From Achromobacter sp. MFA1 R4 (GTDB lineage Bacteria; Pseudomonadota; Gammaproteobacteria; Burkholderiales; Burkholderiaceae_B), in contig NZ_LT707065.1 in the NCBI RefSeq assembly GCF_900156745.1, positions 434,001 through 498,000 on the forward strand: a DNA stretch of 64,000 nt, in the 5' to 3' direction. Shown in pieces: positions 18,167 through 24,240 of this stretch. Numbering within the stretch: the stretch's first letter is position 1; the number at the start of each line of letters is the position of its first letter. Both the position numbers and the translations under genes were made by a program. The notes below the pieces were generated by a model. It had not been told where the DNA came from. It worked only from the letters and a program-made list of their open reading frames with translations, and searched no databases.

Positions 18167-18189
18167 ATTATATAGGCAACAATTGCCTA
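18167..18189 (-). promoter_or_regulatory. Leftward promoter with palindromic operator, site 1
   Basis: On the minus strand a perfect -10 hexamer TATAAT (18167-18172) is directly preceded by the 17-bp palindrome TAGGCAATTGTTGCCTA (18173-18189). The palindrome fills the spacer, so a bound protein would block RNA polymerase. It serves the operon 18102 to about 14853. An A/T block TTTAAATAAA lies 14 bases downstream, as at site 2. Confidence 0.75.
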
Positions 18190-18259
18190 CCAAGACCATA
18201 GCCTGTAACAGGCATCGCGCGGCAATAGGGTCATCGCGAGGACTGTGTACCGAAATCGT

Positions 18260-18505
18260 TTACGCGTATGCGGCCCAATCAGCACACCGGAAGATGCGCA
18301 AGGTGCCATGCACAATCCCGGCCGCCTCGCAGGTCGCGATATACGCCTCCTGAGCCTGTTCAAGAAAATCGGCCCTGTAGACCACTTCGCGGCTCTGGGT
18401 ACCACCCGGACCAAGGTCGACGACCTTGAACCGGCAGGTGTGGCGCAGCCAGCCATTGGTGAGCGCCCCCGCGAAGTGAACCGGGCCCAACTTGCGGTCA
18501 TCCAT
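18260..18505 (-). CDS. Hypothetical protein (81 aa)
   Basis: The start at 18505 follows GGAGGGCGGC inside the end of the upstream gene (overlap of 8 bases). The product has two Cys (HTCRFKVVDLGPGGT and AYIATCEAAGIVHGTLRIFRCADW) and no known domain. An alternative frame on the same strand (18187-18501) has unnatural, Arg/Pro/Ser-rich composition and is rejected. It is the last gene of the long leftward run of small orphan genes. Confidence 0.55.
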   Translation of the reverse strand: MDDRKLGPVHFAGALTNGWLRHTCRFKVVDLGPGGTQSREVVYRADFLEQAQEAYIATCEAAGIVHGTLRIFRCADWAAYA

Positions 18506-19169
18506 GCCGCCCTCCATCCCCTTCCGCAGCTATGACGTACTCCAGGGCAGCTGTCGGTGGTGCATCGATGATGTCCTCCAGCCAGAGGTTCTGTTCAACG
18601 TACTCCAGCGCTCCACGTAGCGAAGCGAAATCCAGAACGCTGTCATCAGCTCCATACACGAGACGGGCAAGCCGCGCACACCCGCTCTTCGGCGCATAAC
18701 GCAGTTCCCACGCGCACGCCTCGGGCTGCGGGTGGCTCACCGAGAATCGCACCCATCCTCCCTTTATGCGCTTCATGGCGGGCGCGAAGTAATTGATAGC
18801 CTGTTCCACGCGCTCAATGGCCCCTTGCTCTGCACGGTTCAGCCCGAAGCTAAGGACGAGTTGTTTTGTGTCACTCCAAGTCCCGAAGACATGTAGTCCC
18901 CACGACTCTGCGATGGCGCTGAGTGGCTTGTAGAAGACCATGCCGCCTGTTCCATCCGACCTCATAAGCTCGGCCAGATCCGGCGTACTGCCCCATTGCC
19001 GCAGCTGCACCCACGCGATTTCTTCCTGCAACGCACGAACCACCTCGCTCGCTCGATCCTCTTTCCGCTGGGCTTGTGTCGCTTCCTTCTTTGCTATGGC
19101 TAGCTTCAGTTCCGCCTGCGCCAGACGCCGCCGAAGCGCAGACATCGAACTATCCAAACTCGTTTGCAA
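18498..19169 (-). CDS. Hypothetical coiled-coil protein (223 aa)
   Basis: Residues 8-55 form a coiled coil (SALRRRLAQAELKLAIAKKEATQAQRKEDRASEVVRALQEEIAWVQLRQW) followed by a globular domain with WGLHVFGTWSDTKQLVLSFG and VRFSVSHPQPEACAWELRYA. The start may be TTG 19169 (after GGGAGAG) or ATG 19145. No family is recognised. It overlaps the downstream gene, so it is part of the orphan-gene operon. Confidence 0.6.
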   Translation of the reverse strand: MQTSLDSSMSALRRRLAQAELKLAIAKKEATQAQRKEDRASEVVRALQEEIAWVQLRQWGSTPDLAELMRSDGTGGMVFYKPLSAIAESWGLHVFGTWSDTKQLVLSFGLNRAEQGAIERVEQAINYFAPAMKRIKGGWVRFSVSHPQPEACAWELRYAPKSGCARLARLVYGADDSVLDFASLRGALEYVEQNLWLEDIIDAPPTAALEYVIAAEGDGGRHG

Positions 19170-19243
19170 ATCGCTCTCCCAAAGTGTTGATTCCGAAAGG
19201 CGGCGAAGCGCCCCCAGTTCTCCGGCATCCCAGCTTTACGCGG

Positions 19244-19708
19244 CTAGTCCTGCACAGGGCGCCATTGGATTTCCGAGATCGGATCGTCTCCGCGCAGTAG
19301 AGCCCGCGCGTCCCGCAGCTTTGCAAGGATCGCCCCAGTGTTGTCGTTCTCATCACGCACAAAGGCAACGCTATTGAGCAAATCGATAGCTGCGCTTATG
19401 GCGTTGTCCACCGTTACATCAGAGCGATTCCGGACATCCGAATACGCGTGAGGCGCACCGCTCATAATCTCGGCCACTGCCCCTCCTGCACCGTTGTGCT
19501 TCGGTCCATAGCCTTGTTCGCGTGCAATTCGCAGGGGGGCAGGCGCAGCCAGCACGCGCGCTGCGAGCTCGAAGCTGCTGTCGGCATGCCGCAGGTCACC
19601 AGCGAGCAACAGGAGCGCTCGTTCGTCGGTGAGGTTGAACCCGTCCGCAACTCATTCGGGGGCCACATCAAAACGGACGATCCAGGTATATGGTTTGATC
19701 TTGTTCAT
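19244..19708 (-). pseudogene. Hypothetical gene interrupted by an in-frame TGA
   Basis: ATG 19708 with an AGGAG site opens MNKIKPYTWIVRFDVAPE and then meets TGA at 19652-19654. The same frame continues without any other stop as VADGFNLTDERALLLLAGDLRHADSSFELAARVLAAP to 19244. The join reads as one protein of 154 residues with TGA where TGG (Trp) would fit. Either the gene carries a nonsense mutation or it is read through or restarted internally (TTG near 19609). The product has no recognised domain. Confidence 0.6.
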
Positions 19709-19724
19709 GCACGAAGCTCCTGAG

Positions 19725-19985
19725 CTAAGCCGAAGGCTGGGAAGCGCGATAGTCGGCCCAATCCTGATACTCGCCGGTGGGCAACTCATTGGTGACGTCG
19801 CGATCGGCCCACGCCTCGAACGCCGCGCGGCTGACGATGGGGTATCGACTGCCGCGCCGCACGGCAGGCCCGTCGTACTGCACTTGCCCAACGGATCCGA
19901 TCCACTGAACCGTGCGATCGTTTACCAGTCCGCCACTTTCGGCGGGCCGCTTTGCGCGGTAGGTGCGCCCAACTTTTACGTCCAT
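19725..19985 (-). CDS. Hypothetical protein (86 aa)
   Basis: The ATG at 19985 has AAGGA 8 bases before it. The product VKVGRTYRAKRPAESGGLVNDRTVQWIG looks like a small beta-rich fold that could bind nucleic acid (an SH3- or KOW-like strand pattern). The C-terminus, EAWADRDVTNELPTGEYQDWADYR, is acidic. It is part of the orphan-gene operon; the function is unknown. Confidence 0.6.
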   Translation of the reverse strand: MDVKVGRTYRAKRPAESGGLVNDRTVQWIGSVGQVQYDGPAVRRGSRYPIVSRAAFEAWADRDVTNELPTGEYQDWADYRASQPSA

Positions 19986-20001
19986 GGTCATTCCTTCTCT
20001 G

Positions 20002-20232
20002 TCAGGCCTGGTTGTCCAGGCCGGGGACCCTTTGCATGGAAACCTTGCAGTCGTACTGTCCGGCCAACTCGCCACAATGGCCGTGCCAGGAAGACTCGCC
20101 TTCGCTGGCAGCATTGCGCAGATGATGAGCCGCTTCTTTCCATTCACCGGCCGCGACGGCCTTCCATACCAACTTCATTCGCGTGATCTGGTCGTCGGGG
20201 CAGGACATCAAGAGCTCGTATGCGGTAGACAC
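20002..20232 (-). CDS. Hypothetical protein (76 aa)
   Basis: The start is GTG 20232 after AAAGGAAAGG. The product is small and helical with LVWKAVAAGEWKEAAHHLRNAASEGES and ends with two Cys (GHCGELAGQYDCKVSMQ). It is probably cytoplasmic. No known domain is seen. It lies between two other small genes of the same operon. Confidence 0.6.
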   Translation of the reverse strand: MSTAYELLMSCPDDQITRMKLVWKAVAAGEWKEAAHHLRNAASEGESSWHGHCGELAGQYDCKVSMQRVPGLDNQA

Positions 20233-20242
20233 GGCCTTTCCT

Positions 20243-20710
20243 TTAAAGCTGAGCTTGACGACGAGGCGACGGGACGGGCACGAGCGAGCCGAAGTCGTCC
20301 ATGATCCCGGGCAGACAATCGCCTTGAGTTTCCCGGGACACTGTCGCCCATGCCAGCCAATACCGGCGATCGCGATTGAGACGGTCGCCGAACATCCCGC
20401 CGGGCACGTCCTCGCGGTAGGTGCCGCCTATACGGTCCTCGGTCTCGATCCTGCTCCCTCCATCGTCCTGCTGCTCACCTACGTCCTCTACCAACAATGA
20501 CCAGCCGTCCATGTCAAACGAAAGCTCCACGCGCTCGCCATGCTGATTCTGGACGCCCACGAAGGTGTGCATTTTGATGAGCGCCTCTACATCCTCGTCC
20601 GGGATGTTTGCGCTTTGGTACATCAGTCCGTCTGGATAACGGGTGGTCTGTACCACTACCGGCTCCCCATCGACGAACCAGCGACCGTTACTGCCTTTTT
20701 CAATCACCAT
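20243..20710 (-). CDS. Hypothetical protein (155 aa)
   Basis: The ATG at 20710 follows AAAGGAAAAATC. The product is acidic with an N-terminal beta-rich part (IEKGSNGRWFVDGEPVVVQTTRYPDG) and a stretch of Asp, Glu, Gln and Gly near residues 75-95. It is hydrophilic throughout, with no signal, membrane helix or recognised domain. Confidence 0.6.
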   Translation of the reverse strand: MVIEKGSNGRWFVDGEPVVVQTTRYPDGLMYQSANIPDEDVEALIKMHTFVGVQNQHGERVELSFDMDGWSLLVEDVGEQQDDGGSRIETEDRIGGTYREDVPGGMFGDRLNRDRRYWLAWATVSRETQGDCLPGIMDDFGSLVPVPSPRRQAQL

Positions 20711-20774
20711 GATTTTTCCTTTCTGCCAATACCGCTAGAAGCGATCACAAACACCTTGGCACCCGAAGGCCGTG

Positions 20775-21002
20775 CTATTTGTCGTAAGCGCTACTCAGGT
20801 GGCCCGCGTACTCGCGCATGTTCTGCGCGAGCAGACGACGGCCGTCGTCGTCTCCACGGGGCGAGGACGCATCGGCGCACATCGCGCACGCCAGCGCGAA
20901 AGCACTGACCGCATCCGCCGCCGCATCGAGCTTCTTGGCAGCGACTAAGGCCGCCTTCTTGCGCGCCGTGACGGCGCGGCCTTCGGCTTTGTCTGAGTTC
21001 AT
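20775..21002 (-). CDS. Hypothetical protein (75 aa), Ala- and Lys-rich
   Basis: The product reads MNSDKAEGRAVTARKKAALVAAKKL and then an acidic, helical second half with a Cys pair (ALACAMCADASS). It may be a small DNA- or RNA-associated helical protein. It is separated from the upstream gene by 2 bases and so is translationally linked. No family is recognised. Confidence 0.55.
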   Translation of the reverse strand: MNSDKAEGRAVTARKKAALVAAKKLDAAADAVSAFALACAMCADASSPRGDDDGRRLLAQNMREYAGHLSSAYDK

Positions 21003-21004
21003 AG

Positions 21005-21319
21005 TCAGCCCTGCGGATTTCGGATGTTGCTGCGAATGGAGTCATAGACCCCGACGACGAGCTCGGCGCGGAAAGCCTTGGCGCGATCGCTCTGGCCGTC
21101 GTGCAGCTCCTCTAGGAGCGCGCTGGTGTGATCTCGCCACGCGACCACGCCCGCACGGATGTACGCCTCTTGCTCCGCAGCGCTCATCGCGTCCGGGATC
21201 TCTCCGCTTTCCCTATGGCGAGCGTGACTTGCGCGGAGGAAAGCCACAAGGTGATGAAGGGCGTTCGCATCGAGGCCAAACTGCGACGCCATCTTCTGGA
21301 CTTCTGCGTTCCGGTCCAT
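21005..21319 (-). CDS. Hypothetical protein (104 aa)
   Basis: The start at 21319 (MDRNAEVQKMASQFGLDANALHHLVAFL) follows GAGGAAG and shares one base with the upstream stop (TGATG). The product is helical and hydrophilic with the central motif PDAMSAAEQEAYIRAGVVAWRDH. No known domain is seen. It is part of the leftward orphan-gene operon from promoter site 2. Confidence 0.6.
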   Translation of the reverse strand: MDRNAEVQKMASQFGLDANALHHLVAFLRASHARHRESGEIPDAMSAAEQEAYIRAGVVAWRDHTSALLEELHDGQSDRAKAFRAELVVGVYDSIRSNIRNPQG

Positions 21320-21735
21320 CAGGCTTCCTCTCGTTCGTCGTAGGCTGCGCGCAGCGCGTCGTAGCAAACAGCGAACCGGGACGCGGCACGACCGCATGCG
21401 TCCGGAAACTCTTCCCCGCTTGCCACACGCTCGATCAGCTCGGCCAGCGCGGCGTCCAAGCCGCCGCCCATGGCGGCTCCTGGGAGCGGCAAGCCGCAGC
21501 TGGCAGCGTATTCATGAGCCGGCATGCGCGCGACCACTGGAAACTCAGCCGCCCCCCCCTGGCGCGGGTCGTTATCCGAAGCGAACTTATCGGCTTGGCT
21601 CTTCGTAGCGAAACCATCGCGGACCTTTGCAACATTGACCGGCGGGAGGCTGCCGACCTGGCGGGTATGCGCCGGGACGGTCACCACAAACACGGGCTTG
21701 TTTCGCATCTTTCGAAGTGTCGAGATAAGGATCAT
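21319..21735 (-). CDS. Hypothetical protein (138 aa), first gene behind operator site 2
   Basis: The start at 21735 is supported by AGGAG. The product has a beta-rich N-terminal part (NKPVFVVTVPAHTRQVGSLPPVNVAKVRDGFATKSQADKFASDND) resembling a small signal-like or phage inner domain, and a helical C-terminus (LDAALAELIERVASGEEFPDAC). No family is recognised. It leads the operon 21735 to about 18260. Confidence 0.6.
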   Translation of the reverse strand: MILISTLRKMRNKPVFVVTVPAHTRQVGSLPPVNVAKVRDGFATKSQADKFASDNDPRQGGAAEFPVVARMPAHEYAASCGLPLPGAAMGGGLDAALAELIERVASGEEFPDACGRAASRFAVCYDALRAAYDEREEA

Positions 21736-21831
21736 GGCGGATGCTCCTGTGGGCGGGATGCCAGCGGGCGACCTACAGGCAACCCCCCGAAAAATTAACA
21801 TTTGACGATGGTTTATTTAAACCTCCCAAAC

Positions 21832-21854
21832 ATTATATGGGCATCTATTGCCTA
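21832..21854 (-). promoter_or_regulatory. Leftward promoter with palindromic operator, site 2
   Basis: The minus strand reads TAGGCAATAGATGCCCA then TATAAT (-10 at 21832-21837). The palindrome (21838-21854) matches site 1 in 13 of 17 bases. As at site 1, TTTAAATAAA follows 14 bases downstream of the -10. It controls the orphan-gene operon starting at 21735. Confidence 0.7.
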
Positions 21855-22053
21855 CCATGACCGCAAAGTGTTACTTACCCCGGCACGCGGTCGCAGCTGG
21901 CCGCTGCCTTTCCTTTTGCGCGGTGCCGTACCCGTGGCGACCATGGGGCGAATTTGCTCGTGGGCACGTTAGGGCGCACACGTACCCACCGGGCAAGAGG
22001 AAAAGGGGTCGACGGCGGCAGGCTCGGTCGGGGGCACCTCCGCCCCCGCGCCA

Positions 22054-23097
22054 TCACATCAAGCAGAGCAAGAGATCAGAGTTTTGCTCTTCTTCCTTGC
22101 GCGGCGCTGCGCAATCCTCGCGCGTGGCATCCTCCCCTTGGCGCGGAGAATCCTCTTCCTCCTCGTCGAAGTCGCCCTCTTCATCGTCGTCCGGATAGTC
22201 CTCACCGTCGTCCTCGTCGGATGCGCTCTCGGCGATAGCACGCGCAAGGCTGTAGGAGCCGGTGTCGTCAAAGAAGACCAAAGCTCCGTCGAGAACGCAT
22301 TTGACGCCCCTTACGCTGACGACAAGGCCCCGCCGGTCTCCCCGCTCCAGCGCCCCAGAATCCCAGGCACGGCATTGCTCCTCATAGGTGAAGGTCTCGC
22401 CTTGCCATTGCGACAGCGGCACGAAGGACCATCCCTCGCATTCGCTGTATTCCCCGCAGTGGAACATCCCGTCGTTGACGTACCCTCGCCCGCCGTAATT
22501 GAAGGTCGCCACGCCCGCCGGCCCCTTAGGGCTGTAGGCGATCTTGTCCGCGCTATACGCGGGGGCCCATATCTGCATGGGCACTTTGTGGCGTTGCAGG
22601 TGGTCGCGGTAGCTATCAAGGAAGACCAAAGAGCGCCCCATGTGGAACACCAGTTCATGGCGAGTCTCGCCCCAGCGGGTCAGCACAAGGCTGCCGAATC
22701 CGTCGCAATGCAACGCCGTGGTGCTGTAGTGCCTTGCAAAGCGGCTTTTCGCGCACTGGCGGGGGTGCGCTCCCGGCTGCGCCATCACCGCGCGACAATG
22801 CTCTTCGAAGGTGGCTATCGCATCTTCTGCCGCGTCCAGGGGAATTGCGGGCGAGCGATCACGGCACAGGAGGCCGAACACAGCGTCTTCGCGGCGAAGC
22901 TCGCTTAGCAGGCATTCCACCCCTTCTGCGTACATTGCGCGGACCGCCTGAGGAATGTCATCGAACCCCTGCGCGACGACCTGCTCCAGCCGGACAATCG
23001 CGTCTTCCAGGGGCAGAACTTCCCCCAGCCACGTTCCGGGAGCGGCTGCGCGAAAGACTTCTTCGGCAGCACCAAGATCAAAACCCAATTGCGACAT
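22054..23097 (-). CDS. Hypothetical protein (347 aa) with a very acidic tail
   Basis: The start at 23097 has GGAGGTCAT directly before ATG. Residues 1-285 form a globular domain with several Trp, Tyr and His (CAKSRFARHYSTTALHCDGFGSLVLTRWGETRHELVFHMG; FNYGGRGYVNDGMFHCGEYSECEGW). Residues about 300-340 are almost pure Asp and Glu, mimicking the charge of DNA. No known family is recognised. It has its own operator (site 3), and a GC-rich hairpin (GGGGGC/GCCCCC) lies just after the stop. Confidence 0.65.
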   Translation of the reverse strand: MSQLGFDLGAAEEVFRAAAPGTWLGEVLPLEDAIVRLEQVVAQGFDDIPQAVRAMYAEGVECLLSELRREDAVFGLLCRDRSPAIPLDAAEDAIATFEEHCRAVMAQPGAHPRQCAKSRFARHYSTTALHCDGFGSLVLTRWGETRHELVFHMGRSLVFLDSYRDHLQRHKVPMQIWAPAYSADKIAYSPKGPAGVATFNYGGRGYVNDGMFHCGEYSECEGWSFVPLSQWQGETFTYEEQCRAWDSGALERGDRRGLVVSVRGVKCVLDGALVFFDDTGSYSLARAIAESASDEDDGEDYPDDDEEGDFDEEEEDSPRQGEDATREDCAAPRKEEEQNSDLLLCLM

Positions 23098-23149
23098 ATG
23101 ACCTCCAGGTGAGTTGCATCTGTTCGGCGTAGCACGCCGGTACAGTGAA

Positions 23150-23172
23150 ATGATATAGGCAATGGTTGCCTA
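23150..23172 (-). promoter_or_regulatory. Leftward promoter with palindromic operator, site 3
   Basis: On the minus strand the palindrome TAGGCAACCATTGCCTA (23156-23172) is followed by TATCAT as the -10 (23150-23155). It lies 52 bases upstream of the gene starting at 23097. The arrangement is the same as at sites 1 and 2, but without the TTTAAATAAA element. Confidence 0.7.
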
Positions 23173-23264
23173 CCTGGATACTCGTTTGTTTCGCTGCGCT
23201 TGGGCAATGTGCATAGCGCAAAGCGCATGTCGGTTTGCGCTGTGAATAGGCCCGCCGCTATGCA

Positions 23265-23561
23265 CTAAGGCCGGGATAGGAATGCATCCAGCGCTTCCAC
23301 TGCGTTGACGGCAATGCCGCGATGGTTTCGTCCGTCGTTCATACGAGCCGCGATCGCCTTCGCCATGTCCCGCGCGAACCGGGTGGCATAGGGAGGCGAC
23401 ACTTCACGCGGTCGGCAGACGCATTCATCGGTCACGTCGAATGCATACGAGCGCCCGGCGCATTGCACGATGTAGGCCAGCTGGGTGCCCGTACTGAGAA
23501 TGTGGCGGCGCACGCGCAGCGCCTCCACCCGCGCGTCATCGAGAGAACATGCCTTTGCCAT
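23265..23561 (-). CDS. Hypothetical protein (98 aa)
   Basis: ATG 23561 follows GGGAAGA and lies inside the end of the upstream gene (overlap of 26 bases). The product contains ALRVRRHILSTGTQLAYIVQCAGRSYAFDVTDECVC with three Cys and a helical C-terminus (FARDMAKAIAARMNDG). It is probably co-expressed with the Cys-rich protein before it. The function is unknown. Confidence 0.55.
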   Translation of the reverse strand: MAKACSLDDARVEALRVRRHILSTGTQLAYIVQCAGRSYAFDVTDECVCRPREVSPPYATRFARDMAKAIAARMNDGRNHRGIAVNAVEALDAFLSRP

Positions 23562-23859
23562 GATTCTTCCCACCGCATGAGCACTCGCAGCGCATGACCT
23601 TTCCTCGGGCGGTCATGCACCGCGCATCGCACTCATGGCGCGACGGGAAAGCCTTGTATTCGATCATGCGGGTTACCGGCAGCGGGTCACCGCCCCCGGC
23701 GACGGCATATGCAACCCGCATCGAAAAGCCGTCATAACGGATTCCCTTGACGCCCGGAAACTTGGCAGCGAACTCGGCATTGGGCATGCCGAACATTCCG
23801 CGTCCTTGCAACGCGACAGTATCTGCGCCGTGGTCGTAGAAATACCTGATATTGGCCAT
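23536..23859 (-). CDS. Hypothetical Cys-rich protein (107 aa), possible zinc ribbon
   Basis: The start at 23859 follows GAGGGTG. The C-terminus carries CDARCMTARGKVMRCECSCGGKNHG, a C-x3-C-x9-C-x-C-x-C pattern ending in a CGGKNHG motif seen in small phage and plasmid proteins, and it may hold zinc. The N-terminal half includes ALQGRGMFGMPNAEFAAKFPGVKGIRYDGFS. It is controlled by operator site 4. Confidence 0.6.
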   Translation of the reverse strand: MANIRYFYDHGADTVALQGRGMFGMPNAEFAAKFPGVKGIRYDGFSMRVAYAVAGGGDPLPVTRMIEYKAFPSRHECDARCMTARGKVMRCECSCGGKNHGKGMFSR

Positions 23860-23873
23860 GAAAACACCCTCGC

Positions 23874-23896
23874 TACATATAGGCAACTATTGCCTA
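23874..23896 (-). promoter_or_regulatory. Leftward promoter with palindromic operator, site 4
   Basis: On the minus strand the palindrome TAGGCAATAGTTGCCTA (23880-23896) is followed by TATGTA as a weaker -10 (23874-23879), only 15 bases before the ATG at 23859, so the transcript is nearly leaderless. The arms AGGCAA and TTGCCT are conserved exactly. Confidence 0.65.
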
Positions 23897-23937
23897 TTAT
23901 GAGGATCCTCATGGCCATTGTCCGCCAGCGCTTGTAA

Positions 23938-24240
23938 CTACGCCCCTCGCGCGGGGAGACGCGTGAGCATGAGGGCATATACCCTCTGCTGGACCATCCT
24001 GGACACCGAAGCGCCCCCCGGCGCGAATCGACCAGACTCTTCTTTTGCCCAGGCCTTGATCTTCGCTCTCGCCGCGGCCTCGGTGCCAACTAAGCGGACA
24101 AGAACGTCAAAAAGCAGTTTGTCCATGGACACAAAGCTTGGCCTGGTGCCAGCGCTGCCGCCCCCTGCGGCCACCGCAGCTGTGCGCTGGTACTTGATGC
24201 GCACGAAGCCTTCCGTCTCCTGTGCTGTCGTCGCGCTCAT
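23938..24240 (-). CDS. Hypothetical protein (100 aa) coupled to the helicase
   Basis: ATG 24240 overlaps the helicase stop (TGATG) and is preceded by GGAGGGC. The product has a flexible N-terminus and a helical domain, MDKLLFDVLVRLVGTEAAARAKIKAWAKEESGR, then VSRMVQQRVYALMLTRL, which looks like a small DNA-binding or dimerisation unit. Tight coupling suggests that it works with the helicase. Confidence 0.65.
   Translation of the reverse strand: MSATTAQETEGFVRIKYQRTAAVAAGGGSAGTRPSFVSMDKLLFDVLVRLVGTEAAARAKIKAWAKEESGRFAPGGASVSRMVQQRVYALMLTRLPARGA

Noticed and set aside
20818-21798. 326-residue rightward frame
   Set aside because: It runs antisense across three small leftward genes with overlapping starts and good ribosome binding sites; its composition is Arg/Ser/Pro-rich.
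22084-22908. 274-residue rightward frame
   Set aside because: It is antisense to the orphan gene 22054-23097, which has a strong ribosome binding site and its own promoter.
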